NCBI RefSeq assembly: GCF_029840925.1
Contig: NZ_JAOCDM010000009.1
Span: 1 to 64,000 of the forward strand
Direction: 5' to 3'
Source of the DNA: Pseudomonas sp. GD03858
GTDB taxonomy: Bacteria > Pseudomonadota > Gammaproteobacteria > Pseudomonadales > Pseudomonadaceae
Length of the DNA: 64,000 nt
Made by a program: the position numbers and the translations under genes. Below the pieces are notes generated by a model, which saw only the letters and a program-made list of their open reading frames with translations, had not been told where the DNA came from and did not search any database. This document shows positions 27,392 to 36,995 of this stretch, one piece after another. Within the stretch, counting starts at the first letter, position 1; the number at the start of each line of letters is the position of its first letter.

Positions 27392-28274
27392 GCAGGGTAT
27401 CGATCATCGCCCGCGCCGCGGGTGACAGGCGATAGCCGCTGCGGCTGACGACCCCGCAGCGCACGCTGAGCACTTCCAGGGCCGGTGGCAGGTTGCGCCA
27501 GTGCAGGCGTACCAGGTGGCCGGCGACGAGGTCTTCGCTCACCGCTTCCTCGCTGGCCGTGCCGATGGCATCGCTGGCCAGCACCACGCTGCGCAGCACC
27601 GCCAGGTGCTCGGTCTGCAGGTGCGGGGTGAAGTCGCTGCGCCCGCTGAGGTTGGCCAGGCGCTTGCGCACCCCAGGGGCGAGCAGGGCGCTGGCCAGCG
27701 GATAGGCGAACAGGTCGTTGGTCGACAGGCTGTCCTTGGCCAGCAACGGGTGCCCGGGACGGCAGAAGAACAGGCCCGGGCGCGGGGTCAGCGCTTCGGT
27801 GTGGAAGTTCGGGTCGGCCTCGAAGGGGCGTATGTCATCGACGAAGAACTCGATCTGCTCGCGCCGCAGGGCTTGGCCCAGGCGCTCGGCGTTGTCCACC
27901 AGCAAGGAGGTGCGAATGCCTGGATGAGCCGCGATGAAGTGCTGCAGCGCGTCGGGCACCAGGCGCACGGCCAGCGCCGGGCCGCTGCCGAAATGCAGCT
28001 CGCCGGCATCGAGTTTGGTCATCTGCAGCACTTCGTTGTTCAACTGGGCGGCGCCCTGCACCAGGCGGCGGGCGTGTTGCAGCACCACCTGGCCCTCGGG
28101 CGTGGGCGGCAGTGCCTTGCTGGCGCGATCGACCAGGACGCAGCCGAAGGTCTGCTCCAGATTCTGGATGGCGCGGCTGAAGGCGGGTTGGGTGATGCCC
28201 ATGGCCTCGGCGGCGCGGACGAAACTGCGGTATTCGGTGAGGGCGATGAAATAGCGCAGTTGGCGGAGGTCCAT
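27291..28274 (-). CDS. LysR-family transcriptional regulator
   Basis: 327 residues. N-terminal HTH MDLRQLRYFIALTEYRSFVRAAEAMGITQPAFSRAIQNLEQTFG, then a substrate-binding-like domain (ELHFGSGPALAVRLVPDALQHFI...). The core ends near ARAMIDTLLSL (about residue 295). A further 30 residues of low-complexity tail run antisense through the Crp/Fnr gene, so the protein is longer than the usual 300-305. It lies downstream of the OprD-type porin on the same strand and may regulate it. Confidence 0.85.
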   Translation of the reverse strand: MDLRQLRYFIALTEYRSFVRAAEAMGITQPAFSRAIQNLEQTFGCVLVDRASKALPPTPEGQVVLQHARRLVQGAAQLNNEVLQMTKLDAGELHFGSGPALAVRLVPDALQHFIAAHPGIRTSLLVDNAERLGQALRREQIEFFVDDIRPFEADPNFHTEALTPRPGLFFCRPGHPLLAKDSLSTNDLFAYPLASALLAPGVRKRLANLSGRSDFTPHLQTEHLAVLRSVVLASDAIGTASEEAVSEDLVAGHLVRLHWRNLPPALEVLSVRCGVVSRSGYRLSPAARAMIDTLLSLDAAPSPADAGHRQSPPRHSPGVPRRTARGS

Positions 28275-28390
28275 GCTCGGGCTCTGGTGCGGGGATCGGA
28301 GCTTGGTTTTAGCGACTTGTTACATATAGCGTCAAAGAATGTTATTTGATTTAAATATGTCTTTTGGTTATTTGAGGTCGGCTGGCCTAA

Positions 28391-28472
28391 TCGCGGGACA
28401 AGCCCGCTCCCACGTTGCTCCCACGCCGTTCCTGGTTTGTGCTGGCGGCGTGGGAGCGGGCTTGCCCCGCGA
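28391..28472. repeat. REP pair between LysR and porin genes
   Basis: TCGCGGGACAAGCCCGCTCC...ACG (28391-28414) and CGTGGGAGCGGGCTTGCCCC...GA (28449-28472) face each other. The porin stop codon lies six bases beyond the right copy. Confidence 0.88.
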
Positions 28473-28477
28473 TGGCA

Positions 28478-29731
28478 TCAAAGAAGATTGAGCGGATAGC
28501 TCACGATCAACCGGTTCTCGTCGAACGCGTTGCTGCTGAAATCCCGGCGCATGGTGGAGTTGCGCCATTTCACCGACAAGTCCCTGAACGTCCCCGACTG
28601 CACCACATAGGCCAGCTCCGTTTCTCGCGCCCACTCCTTGCCATCGTCCACCGCACTGGTGTGCACGTTGTCGCCCTTGATATAGCGGTTCATCAGGGTC
28701 AGCCCGGGAATGCCCACGGTGACGAAGTTGAAGTCATGGCGCAGCTGCCAGGAGCGTTCCTTGGCATTGTCGAAGCTGGCGTTGTAGCTGTCGTTGGCCA
28801 GGGTGCCGCCGCTGGTGCCGTTGACCCGCATCCAGGCATCGTCGCCGCTGACCTTCTGCAGGCCGATGTAGAAGGTATGGCCCTGGTAGCGCGCCGAGAG
28901 CATGGCCGAGGCCGTGCGGTTGTCCAGGTCGCCGGCGCGGGCGCTGCCATCCTCCTTGCCCAGGAAGTAGCCAAGGTTGGCGCCCAAGGTCCAGTCGCCC
29001 AGCGGTTGGCTGTGCACCAGGTTCAGGTATTGCTGACGATAGATGTCCTTCAGCCGGGCATCCCACAGACCGACCATGGTGCGCTTGTCGTTGAACGTGT
29101 ATTCGCCGCCGGTGAAGTTGAAGCGATCGGAGGTCATGCCTGCGCGGCCCTGCATGAACATGTCTTCCATGCTCGCATCGTTGCGCGGGCTGTTGCCGCG
29201 GAACTGGCCGGCATAGACGGTCAGGCCGTCGATTTCCCGCGAGGTGACCTGGCCGCCGCGGAAGGTCTGCGGCAGCGAACGACCGTCGTCCGAGCGCAGG
29301 ATCGGCAGCACCGGCATCCACTCGCCGACCTTGAGCTCGGTCTGCGACAGGCGTGCCTTGAACGCCACGCCAAGGCGGCCGAAGTCATCGGCCGGGCGGC
29401 CGTCATCATGCACCGGCAGCAGGTGGGTGCCGGCCGTGCCCTTGCCGCCGTCCAGCTTGACCGAGTACAGCCCCAGTATGTCCACGCCGAAGCCAACGGT
29501 GCCCTGGGTGAAACCGGAGCGGGCGTCGAGGATGAAGTTCTGCGTCCATTCCTCGGCCTTGCCCTGGGGGTTGGCCGGGTCGACGAAGTTGCGGTTGATG
29601 TAGAAGTTGCGCAGGTTGAGGCTGGCCTTGGCATCCTCCAGGAATCCGCCATCGGCGGCCAGGACGGGCAGGGCGCAGGACAGGGCCAACAGGCCCGGCA
29701 GCAGCTGGCGTGCGGGTTGCAAAGTGCTCAT
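28478..29731 (-). CDS. OprD-family outer-membrane porin
   Basis: 417 residues. Signal peptide MSTLQPARQLLPGLLALSCALPVLA, then an OprD-type barrel: GFLEDAKASLNLRNFYINRNF at the N-terminus, GLYSVKLDGG, VTSREIDGLTVYAGQF, and a C-terminal ENRLIVSYPLNLL strand. OprD porins admit small carboxylates and aromatic acids. A porin lies after pcaC in related strains, so aromatic-acid uptake is likely here. The ATG at 29731 was chosen for the signal peptide. Codons upstream of it are not credible. Confidence 0.9.
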   Translation of the reverse strand: MSTLQPARQLLPGLLALSCALPVLAADGGFLEDAKASLNLRNFYINRNFVDPANPQGKAEEWTQNFILDARSGFTQGTVGFGVDILGLYSVKLDGGKGTAGTHLLPVHDDGRPADDFGRLGVAFKARLSQTELKVGEWMPVLPILRSDDGRSLPQTFRGGQVTSREIDGLTVYAGQFRGNSPRNDASMEDMFMQGRAGMTSDRFNFTGGEYTFNDKRTMVGLWDARLKDIYRQQYLNLVHSQPLGDWTLGANLGYFLGKEDGSARAGDLDNRTASAMLSARYQGHTFYIGLQKVSGDDAWMRVNGTSGGTLANDSYNASFDNAKERSWQLRHDFNFVTVGIPGLTLMNRYIKGDNVHTSAVDDGKEWARETELAYVVQSGTFRDLSVKWRNSTMRRDFSSNAFDENRLIVSYPLNLL

Positions 29732-29745
29732 CTGTCGTGGATCTC

Positions 29746-29753
29746 TTGTTTTT
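29746..29753 (-). promoter_or_regulatory. Candidate Crc/Hfq CA motif of the porin gene
   Basis: On the mRNA, AAAAACAA within AATAAAAACAAG, about 14 bases before the ATG. It fits AANAANAA and sits at the ribosome-binding region, which lacks a strong Shine-Dalgarno site. Confidence 0.5.
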
Positions 29754-29921
29754 ATTGGGCGAGCCGGTGCGCTGCGAGTGCGGGCCGCAGGGCCGGGCGT
29801 CTTTGAGAGAGAACTTGTGCAACGTTGCGTGGGCGATGGTGCGGGGGAGGGTGGGGGCGAGGCAATTCGTGGAACGCGGAATAGGGCGATTATCGAACGA
29901 TATGTCTGATCGTGCTGAGGG

Positions 29922-30037
29922 TGTAGGAGCGGCCTTGTGTCGCGAAAGGGCCGCAAAGCGGCCCCTGCGATCTTTGCATCAATGCTGAAATCCTGGGGCT
30001 GCTGCGCAGCCCTTTCGCGACACGAGGCCGCTCCTAC
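29922..30037. repeat. REP pair, second subtype
   Basis: Facing copies 29922-29964 and 29995-30037 with GTAGGAGCGGCCTTGTGTCG ends and inner GGGCCGC/GCGGCCC and GGGCTGC/GCAGCCC hairpins. Fills most of the 374-bp gap between the porin promoter and ttgC. Confidence 0.88.
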
Positions 30038-30060
30038 AGGGACGGAGTACGGCATCCAAC

Positions 30061-30089
30061 AAAAAGCCCACCGCAAGGGTGGGCTTTTT
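30061..30089. terminator. Intrinsic terminator of ttgABC
   Basis: AAAAAGCCCACC-GCAAG-GGTGGGCTTTTT, perfect 12-bp arms, 17 bp after the ttgC stop. Confidence 0.92.
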
Positions 30090-30105
30090 GTCGTTACCGT
30101 TCCAA

Positions 30106-31551
30106 TCAGCCTTTCGGCGTCTGGATCGAAGCCTGCTGCTGGGTCTGCTCGTACCAGCCACCGCCGAGGGCCTTGTACAGGTTGACCTCGCTGACCAGCT
30201 GCGACAGGCGATCGCTGATCAGCGCCTGCTGGGCGCTGAACAGGTTGCGCTGAGCGTCGAGGAAGGTCAGGTTGCTGTCGATGCCGATGCGGTAGCGGCG
30301 TTCGGCCAGGCGGTAGTAGTCCTGGTTGGCGGCCACCAGGTCGCGCTGGGCCTGCAGCTGCTCTTCGAAGGTCTTGCGCGCGGCCAGGCCGTCCGAGACT
30401 TCCTGGAAGGCGGTCTGGATGGTCTTCTCGTAGCGTGCGACGTTGATGTCCTTCTGGATCTTCGAGTAGTCCAGGCTCGCTCGCAGGCTGCCGGCGTTGA
30501 AGATCGGCAGGTTGATCTGCGGTTGGAACAGCCAGGTGCCCGAACCGCCCTTGAACAGCCCGCCCATGTCCGGGCTCAGGGTACCGGCGTTGGCGGTCAG
30601 GCTGATGCTCGGGAAGAATGCCGCGCGGGCCGCGCCGATGTTGGCGTTGGCGGCCTTGAGCAGGTGCTCGGCTTCCTGGATGTCCGGACGGCGCTGGAGG
30701 ATGTCGGAGGGCAGGCCCGCCGGCACTTCGGCCAGCTGGTCGGCATTGAGCTCCAGCGGCTTGGGCAGGTTGGTCGGCACGCCGGTGCCGACCAGCACGG
30801 TCAGGCTGTTCAGGTCCTGGGCGACCTGGCGCTGATACTGCGACAGCCGGACTCGCGCGCCTTCGACGGCGGTGCGCGCCTGGCTCAGGTCCAGCGCCGA
30901 AGCCACGCCCACCTCGTTGCTGCGGCGGGTCAGGTTGTAGCTCTCTTCGTACGTCTTGAGCGTTTCTTCAGTCAGCTTCAGCAGGGCCTGGTCGGCCTGC
31001 CAGGTGTAGTAGGCGTTGGCCACGCTGGCCACCAGGCTGATCTGCGTGGAGCGACGCGCCTGCTCGCTGGACAGGTAGGTTTCCAGGGCCTGCTGGCTCA
31101 GGCTGCGCACCCGGCCGAACAGGTCCAGCTCGTAGGCGCTGACACCGAGCGTGGCCGAATACTGGCTGCTGATGCTCGCCTCGCCGGTCTGCGACATGTT
31201 CGCCGGCAGCCGCTGGCGGCTACCGTTGCCATTGGCGGTAACGGCCGGGAACAGGTCGGCGCGCGCGATGCGGTACTGCGCGCGGTAGGCGTCGATGTTC
31301 AGCGCCGCGACGCGCAGGTCGCGGTTGTTTTCCAGCGATGCCTGGATCAGTTGCTGCAGCGCCTGGTCGTGGAAGAACTGACGCCAGCCCTGTTCGGCGG
31401 CGGCGACGTTGGCCGATTCGGTCGGCGAATACGCAGGACCTTGCGGCCACTGCGCGGCCACCGGCGCCTCGGGCGTCTGGTAGTCGGGGATCAGCGAGCA
31501 GCCGCCGAGGATGAAGGCGGTTACCGCCAGGGACAACAAAGACTTGGTCAT
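30106..31551 (-). CDS. ttgC: TtgC, outer-membrane channel of RND efflux pump
   Basis: 481-residue NodT/OprM-type lipoprotein: [31 protein letters not shown] has lipobox LGGC (Cys18). Two repeated helical/beta halves are visible ([28 protein letters not shown] and [42 protein letters not shown]). It forms the TolC-like exit duct for TtgB. The start overlaps the ttgB stop (ATGA), with TGAGG upstream. Confidence 0.95.
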   Translation of the reverse strand: MTKSLLSLAVTAFILGGCSLIPDYQTPEAPVAAQWPQGPAYSPTESANVAAAEQGWRQFFHDQALQQLIQASLENNRDLRVAALNIDAYRAQYRIARADLFPAVTANGNGSRQRLPANMSQTGEASISSQYSATLGVSAYELDLFGRVRSLSQQALETYLSSEQARRSTQISLVASVANAYYTWQADQALLKLTEETLKTYEESYNLTRRSNEVGVASALDLSQARTAVEGARVRLSQYQRQVAQDLNSLTVLVGTGVPTNLPKPLELNADQLAEVPAGLPSDILQRRPDIQEAEHLLKAANANIGAARAAFFPSISLTANAGTLSPDMGGLFKGGSGTWLFQPQINLPIFNAGSLRASLDYSKIQKDINVARYEKTIQTAFQEVSDGLAARKTFEEQLQAQRDLVAANQDYYRLAERRYRIGIDSNLTFLDAQRNLFSAQQALISDRLSQLVSEVNLYKALGGGWYEQTQQQASIQTPKG

Positions 31552-34500
31552 TGCCCAGCCTCATAACGTGGAGTTTCAGGGGTGGCGTGTTCTTTCGGCT
31601 CTTTGCTGCCGAACAGCGACGACACTGCGACGAAGAATAGCGGTACCCAGAAGATCGCCAGCACGGTCGCGCTGATCATGCCGCCGATCACCCCGGTGCC
31701 GATGGCATGCTGGCTACCTGCACCGGCGCCACTGGCGATGGTCAACGGTACCACGCCGAGGATGAACGCCAGCGAGGTCATGATGATCGGGCGCAGACGC
31801 ATGCGGCAGGCCTCGATGGCCGCGTCGTAAAGGCTGCGCCCCTGTTCGTGCAGTTCCTTGGCGAATTCGACGATCAGGATGGCGTTCTTCGCCGCCAGGC
31901 CGATCGTGGTCAGCAGGCCGACCAGGAAGTACACGTCGTTGGACAACCCGCGCAAGCTGGTGGCGAGCAGGGCACCGATGATGCCCAGCGGTACCACGAG
32001 CACTACCGCGATCGGGATCGACCAGCTTTCGTACAGCGCCGCCAGGCAGAGGAACACGAACAGCACCGAGAGGGCGAACAGCGCCGGCATTTGCGAGCCG
32101 GAGAGTTTTTCCTCGTAGGACATGCCGGTCCAGGAGTAGCCGATACCGGTTGGCAGTTCGCCGGCGATGCGCTCGACTTCGGCCATGGCCTCACCGGTAC
32201 TGTAGCCAGGGGCCGGGGTACCGAGGATCTCGATCGCTTCCACGCCGTTGTAGCGCGACAGCTTCGGCGAGCCGTAGCTCCATTCGCCCTTGGCGAAGGA
32301 GGAGAACGGCACCATCTCGCCCGCGCCGTTACGCACGTACCACTTCTGCAGGTCTTCCGGGCTCATCCGCGAGTTGGGCTCGCCCTGGATGTACACCTTC
32401 TTGACGCGGCCACGGTCGATGAAGTCGTTGACGTAGCTGCCGCCGAGAGCGATCGACAGGGTGTTGTTGATATCGGCGATGGTCACGCCCAGGGCGCTGG
32501 CGCGTTCGTCGTCGATGGTCAGCTGGTACTGCGGCTCGTCGTTCAGGCCGTTCGGACGCACGGCGCTGAGGATCTTGCTCTGTGCGGCCTTGGCCAGGAA
32601 CTGGTTGCGCGCTTCCATCAGTTTCTCGTGGCCGACGCCGGCGCGGTCCTGGAGGAACACGTCGAAGCCGGTGGCGTTACCCAGTTCGAGTACCGCCGGC
32701 GGGGCGAAGGCGAACACCATCGCGTCGCGGAAGCCGAAGAAATGCATCTGCGCGCGCTGGGCGAGGGCGAACACGCTGTTCTCCTTCGAGCGCTCGTCCC
32801 AAGGCTTGAGCATGATGAACGCCATGCCCGAGCTCTGGCCGCGACCGGCGAAGTTGAAGCCGTTCACGGTGAATACCGACGACACGGTGTCGGCTTCGTC
32901 CTTGAGCAGGTATTCACGCATCTGGTCGACCACCACCTGGGTGCGCTCGGCACTGGAGCCCGCCGGGGTCTGCACCTGGGCGAACAGCACGCCCTGGTCT
33001 TCTTCCGGGAGGAACGCGGTGGGGATGCGGGCGAACAGCCAGATCATGCCGACCACGATCAGCGCGTAGGCCAGCAGGAACGGCACCTTGTTGCGCAGGA
33101 TGGTGCCGACGCTGCGTTCGTAGCCCACGACGCTGCGGTCGAAGTTGCGGTTGAACCAGCCGAAGAAGCCGCGCTTGGCCACATGGTGCTCGCCCTTCTT
33201 CAGCGGCTTGAGCATGGTGGCGCACAGGGCCGGGGTGAAGATCAGCGCGACCAGTACCGACAGGCCCATGGCCGAGACGATGGTGATGGAGAACTGGCGA
33301 TAGATCACACCGGTGGAGCCGCCGAAGAACGCCATGGGCAGCAGTACCGCCGACAGCACCAGGGCAATACCGACCAGGGCGCCCTGGATCTGCTCCATGG
33401 AGCGCTTGGTCGCCTCCTTGGGCGGCAAGCCTTCCTCGGACATCACCCGCTCGACGTTCTCCACCACGACGATGGCGTCGTCCACCAGCAGGCCGATCGC
33501 CAGGACCATGGCGAACATGGTCAGGGTGTTGATGCTGAAGCCGGCGGCGGCAAGGATGCCGAAGGTTCCCAGCAACACCACCGGCACGGTCATGGTGGTG
33601 ATGATGGTGGCGCGGAAGTTCTGCAGGAACAGGTACATCACCAGGAACACCAGGACCACGGCCTCGATCAGGGTGTGGATCACGCCGCTGATCGATTCGG
33701 TGACCACCGGGGTGGTGTCATACGGGAATACCGCCTTGACTCCTGGCGGGAAGAACGGTTCGAGGTCGCTGATGGTCTGGCGCAGCGCCTTGGCGGTATC
33801 CAGGGCGTTGGCGCCGGTGGCCAGCTTGACCGCCAGGCCCGAGGCCGGCATGCCGTTGTACTGCGCGCTGATGGCGTAGTTCTCGCCGCCCAGGCCGACC
33901 GTGGCGACATCGCCCAGGCGCACCTGGGAGCCGTCGGCGTTGACCTTGAGCAGGATCTTCTCGAACTGCTCGGCGGTCTGCAGGCGGGTCTTGCCGATGA
34001 TGGTGGCGTTGAGCTGGGTGCCCGGCAGTGCCGGCAGACCGCCGAGCTGGCCGGAAGACACCTGCACGTTCTGCGCGGAGACCGCGGTGCGCACGTCGAC
34101 CGGGGTCAGCTGGAACTTGTTCAGCTTGGCCGGGTCCAGCCAGATACGCATCGCGTACTGGGCGCCGAACACCTGGAAGTCACCCACGCCAGCGGTGCGC
34201 GAGATCGGGTCCTGCATGTTCGAGACGATGTAGTTGGCCAGGTCGTCCTTGGTCATGCTGCCGTCTTCGGACACCAGGCCGATCACCAGCAGGAAGTTCT
34301 TCACTGCCTTGGTGACGCGGATACCTTGCTGCTGCACTTCCTGCGGCAGCAGCGGGGTGGCCAGGTTCAGCTTGTTCTGCACCTGGACCTGGGCGGTGTC
34401 GGAGTTGGTGCCCTGCTCGAAGGTGGCGGTGATGGTCATGCTGCCGTCGGAGTTGCTTTCCGAGGAGACATAACGCAGGTTGTCGATACCGTTGAGCTGC

Positions 34501-34700
34501 TGCTCGATCACCTGCACCACGGTGTCCTGCACCGTCTGCGCCGAGGCGCCCGGGTAGGTCACGGCGATGGCGATGGCCGGCGGGGCGATGCTCGGGTACT
34601 GGTTGATCGGCAGCTTCAGGATCGACAGGGCGCCGACCAGCATGATCACCAGGGCGATCACCCAGGCGAAGATCGGGCGATCGATAAAGAACTTCGACAT
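31548..34700 (-). CDS. ttgB: TtgB, RND inner-membrane drug/proton antiporter
   Basis: 1050 residues, HAE1 family. It starts [31 protein letters not shown]. The proton-relay Asp pair is in [22 protein letters not shown] (TM4). Two large periplasmic loops, and the [13 protein letters not shown] and [16 protein letters not shown] segments, are typical. TtgABC extrudes solvents, antibiotics, flavonoids and other aromatics in P. putida. Three bases separate it from ttgA. Confidence 0.97.
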   Translation of the reverse strand: MSKFFIDRPIFAWVIALVIMLVGALSILKLPINQYPSIAPPAIAIAVTYPGASAQTVQDTVVQVIEQQLNGIDNLRYVSSESNSDGSMTITATFEQGTNSDTAQVQVQNKLNLATPLLPQEVQQQGIRVTKAVKNFLLVIGLVSEDGSMTKDDLANYIVSNMQDPISRTAGVGDFQVFGAQYAMRIWLDPAKLNKFQLTPVDVRTAVSAQNVQVSSGQLGGLPALPGTQLNATIIGKTRLQTAEQFEKILLKVNADGSQVRLGDVATVGLGGENYAISAQYNGMPASGLAVKLATGANALDTAKALRQTISDLEPFFPPGVKAVFPYDTTPVVTESISGVIHTLIEAVVLVFLVMYLFLQNFRATIITTMTVPVVLLGTFGILAAAGFSINTLTMFAMVLAIGLLVDDAIVVVENVERVMSEEGLPPKEATKRSMEQIQGALVGIALVLSAVLLPMAFFGGSTGVIYRQFSITIVSAMGLSVLVALIFTPALCATMLKPLKKGEHHVAKRGFFGWFNRNFDRSVVGYERSVGTILRNKVPFLLAYALIVVGMIWLFARIPTAFLPEEDQGVLFAQVQTPAGSSAERTQVVVDQMREYLLKDEADTVSSVFTVNGFNFAGRGQSSGMAFIMLKPWDERSKENSVFALAQRAQMHFFGFRDAMVFAFAPPAVLELGNATGFDVFLQDRAGVGHEKLMEARNQFLAKAAQSKILSAVRPNGLNDEPQYQLTIDDERASALGVTIADINNTLSIALGGSYVNDFIDRGRVKKVYIQGEPNSRMSPEDLQKWYVRNGAGEMVPFSSFAKGEWSYGSPKLSRYNGVEAIEILGTPAPGYSTGEAMAEVERIAGELPTGIGYSWTGMSYEEKLSGSQMPALFALSVLFVFLCLAALYESWSIPIAVVLVVPLGIIGALLATSLRGLSNDVYFLVGLLTTIGLAAKNAILIVEFAKELHEQGRSLYDAAIEACRMRLRPIIMTSLAFILGVVPLTIASGAGAGSQHAIGTGVIGGMISATVLAIFWVPLFFVAVSSLFGSKEPKEHATPETPRYEAGQ

Positions 34701-34703
34701 GGT

Positions 34704-35858
34704 TTACTCCGCTTTGGCGTCTGCTTTCGCTGCGCTGGCCTGATCGGGGCCGCCCGGCTTCTTGACGTTGGTGGCTTCGCTGACCTTGACCTCGACACCT
34801 GGGCGCACGAACTGCAGGCCTTCGGTGATCAGACGGTCACCCGGGTTCAGGCCTTCCTCGATCAGCCAGTCGCTGCCCAGGGTGCGGCTGGCCTTGAGCT
34901 GGCGCAGTTCGACCTTGTTCTCCTGGTTGACCACCAGCGCGGTCGGCGCGCCCTTGAGGTCGCGGGTCACGCCTTGTTGCGGCGCCAGGATGGCGTTGGC
35001 GTTGACCCCGGCCTTGAGCCGCGCATGCACGAACATGCCGGGCAGCAGGGTGTGCTCGGGGTTGGGGAAGATGGCGCGCAGGGTGACCGAGCCGGTGGTC
35101 TCGTCGACCGCGACCTCGGAGAACTCCAGGCGACCCTGTTGCTTGAACAGGCTGCCGTCTTCCAGTACGAGCTGCACCTGGGCGGCGTTCTCGCCGGCCT
35201 TCTGCAGCTGGCCGCTTTCCAGGTCACGGCGCAGCTTGAGCAGCTCGGCGGTGGACTGGGTGACGTCGACGTAGATCGGGTCGAGCTGCTGGATGGTCGC
35301 CATGGCGTTGGCCTGGCCGTTGCTCACCAGCGCCCCCTCGGTGACCGAGGAGCGGCCGATGCGACCGCTGATCGGTGCCAGGACCTTGGTGTAGCGCAGG
35401 TCGATCTGGGCGCTCTTGAGCGACGCATCGGCTTGCAATCGTTTGGCATTGGCGTCGTCGTATTCCTGCTTGGAGACGGCCTGCTCGTCGATCAGCTGCT
35501 TGTAGCGCTCGGCCAGCGAGCGGGTCGCCTGCAGGTTGGCCTGGGCGTTGGCCAGGTTGGCCTCGTAGACGGCGGGGTCGATCTGGTAGAGCTGCTGCCC
35601 TTCCTTGACGTCGCTGCCTTCCTTGAACAGGCGCTTGAGAATGATGCCATTGACCTGTGGGCGAACCTCGGCCACGCGGTAGGCGCTGGTGCGCCCCGGC
35701 AGTTCCGAGGTCAGGGTGAAGGCTTGGGGTTGCAAGGTCACGACGCCGACCTGAGGAGCCTGCGGCGCTGGCGCGGCTTCCTCTTTCTTACAGCCACTGA
35801 GCAGGGTTGCCAGGGCCACGGCGGAAACCAGGGCGGTTACGGCTGGCTTGAATTGCAT
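34704..35858 (-). CDS. ttgA: TtgA, periplasmic adaptor of RND efflux pump
   Basis: 384-residue membrane-fusion lipoprotein. MQFKPAVTALVSAVALATLLSGCKKEE has lipobox LSGC (Cys23). Then come the lipoyl halves (GRTSAYRVAEVRPQVNGIILKRLFKEGSDVKEGQQLYQIDPAVYEA), an alpha-hairpin, and the beta-barrel (LVLEDGSLFKQQGRLEFSEVAVDETTGSVTLRAIFPNPEHTLLPGMFV). First gene of ttgABC. GAGGATCC precedes the ATG. Confidence 0.96.
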   Translation of the reverse strand: MQFKPAVTALVSAVALATLLSGCKKEEAAPAPQAPQVGVVTLQPQAFTLTSELPGRTSAYRVAEVRPQVNGIILKRLFKEGSDVKEGQQLYQIDPAVYEANLANAQANLQATRSLAERYKQLIDEQAVSKQEYDDANAKRLQADASLKSAQIDLRYTKVLAPISGRIGRSSVTEGALVSNGQANAMATIQQLDPIYVDVTQSTAELLKLRRDLESGQLQKAGENAAQVQLVLEDGSLFKQQGRLEFSEVAVDETTGSVTLRAIFPNPEHTLLPGMFVHARLKAGVNANAILAPQQGVTRDLKGAPTALVVNQENKVELRQLKASRTLGSDWLIEEGLNPGDRLITEGLQFVRPGVEVKVSEATNVKKPGGPDQASAAKADAKAE

Positions 35859-35956
35859 GAGGATCCTCGGGTCGCAGGAGCAGGGGAGCTCAAGAATATA
35901 GTGGAATAGTCTTGTAGGAAAAACGCTATCCGGTGGATAAATAGCTTGCTAAGGAA

Positions 35957-35986
35957 TATACTTACATTCATGGTTGTTTGTAAATA
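35957..35986. promoter_or_regulatory. TtgR operator in the ttgA-ttgR divergent promoter region
   Basis: ACTTACATTC and GTTTGTAAATAG flank CATGGTT. The partly palindromic TTACAnnnnnnnnnnnTGTAA pattern is the known TtgR operator of P. putida DOT-T1E. It lies between ttgA and ttgR and controls both. Confidence 0.85.
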
Positions 35987-36116
35987 GCACAGGTGAGCCG
36001 TGATTTTTTCCTCGCGGATCGCCCAAATACACCCGGGAGTGGCCTTCGAAGAGCTCGCCCCGCCCTGATTCCCGCCCGCCGAGCGAGCGTGCGGAGCCTG
36101 ATGAGGTTGTACTGCC

Positions 36117-36749
36117 ATGGTCCGTCGAACCAAAGAAGAAGCCCAGGAAACCCGCGCCCAGATCATCGAGGCGGCGGAAAAGGCCTTCTACAAGCGCGGG
36201 GTTGCGCGAACCACGCTGGCCGACATCGCCGAGCTCGCGGGGGTGACCCGGGGCGCGATCTACTGGCACTTCAGCAACAAGGCCGAACTGGTGCAGGCGT
36301 TGCTCGACAGCCTGCACGAGACCCATGATCACCTTGCCCGAGCCAGCGAAAGCGAGGATGAACTGGATCCGCTCGGCTGCATGCGCAAGCTGCTGCTGCA
36401 AGTGTTCAGCGAGCTGGTGCTCGATGCCCGTACCCGGCGTATCAATGAAATCCTGCATCACAAGTGCGAGTTCACCGACGACATGTGTGAGATTCGCCAG
36501 CAGCGCCAGGGCGCGGTGCTGGACTGTCACCAGAGCATTGTTCTGGCCTTGGCCAATGCCGTGCGGCGGGGTCAGCTGCCGATCGATCTGGATCCCGAGC
36601 GAGCGGCCATTGCAATGTTTGCCTATGTGGATGGCCTGATCGGCCGCTGGTTGTTGCTGCCGGACAGCTTCGACCTGCTGGGCGGCGTGGAAAAATGGGT
36701 CGACACTGGGCTGGATATGCTGCGCTTGAGCCCGGGTCTGCGCAAATGA
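36117..36749 (+). CDS. ttgR: TtgR, TetR-family multidrug-binding repressor of ttgABC
   Basis: 210 residues, the same length as characterised Ttg[49 protein letters not shown] (residues 18-62) and an all-helical effector domain ([36 protein letters not shown]...) that binds antibiotics, flavonoids and aromatic solvents to relieve repression. Divergent from ttgA over the operator 35957-35986. Confidence 0.96.
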   Translation: MVRRTKEEAQETRAQIIEAAEKAFYKRGVARTTLADIAELAGVTRGAIYWHFSNKAELVQALLDSLHETHDHLARASESEDELDPLGCMRKLLLQVFSELVLDARTRRINEILHHKCEFTDDMCEIRQQRQGAVLDCHQSIVLALANAVRRGQLPIDLDPERAAIAMFAYVDGLIGRWLLLPDSFDLLGGVEKWVDTGLDMLRLSPGLRK

Positions 36750-36849
36750 CACTTTGTGAATGATTGTGAGGGAGTGTTTCCTCCGATGATTAAGCGAGGA
36801 TTACGTCCCCCCTGTAGGCGCCAGGCTGGCGTCTACAGGCGGTGCAAGG

Positions 36850-36995
36850 CTAGGGTCTGTACGAAATGTGTCTGCGCGAAGGCCAGACAAGGCGAAACGG
36901 GGGGAGGAAGCGCAGTGTACTGGAGTACATGAGCATTCCGAGCCCCGTTTCAACGCAGTATGGGCGAGTGCAGATACATTTCGTACAGAGCCTAG
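36850..36995. mobile_element. 138-bp IS5-type MITE with CTAG target duplication
   Basis: The element (36854-36991) has near-perfect terminal inverted repeats: left GGTCTGTACGAAATGTGTCT and right (inverse) GCTCTGTACGAAATGTATCT, two mismatches in 20. It is flanked by CTAG direct repeats (36850-36853, 36992-36995), the YTAR-type target duplication of IS5-group elements. Internal CGAAACGGGG...CCCCGTTTC and GTACTGGAGTAC palindromes allow it to fold as one hairpin. It encodes no transposase. The right CTAG supplies the stop codon of the efflux gene. Confidence 0.82.

Noticed and set aside
31707..35909. 1400-codon open frame on the plus strand opposite ttgB/ttgA
   Set aside because: Shadow of high-GC coding DNA. 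The minus strand encodes two unmistakable RND proteins, while this frame has low-complexity His/Gly/Asp/Gln-rich composition and no motif.
36854..36991. Complete insertion sequence
   Set aside because: Only 138 bp between the target duplications and no transposase frame. It is a non-autonomous element.
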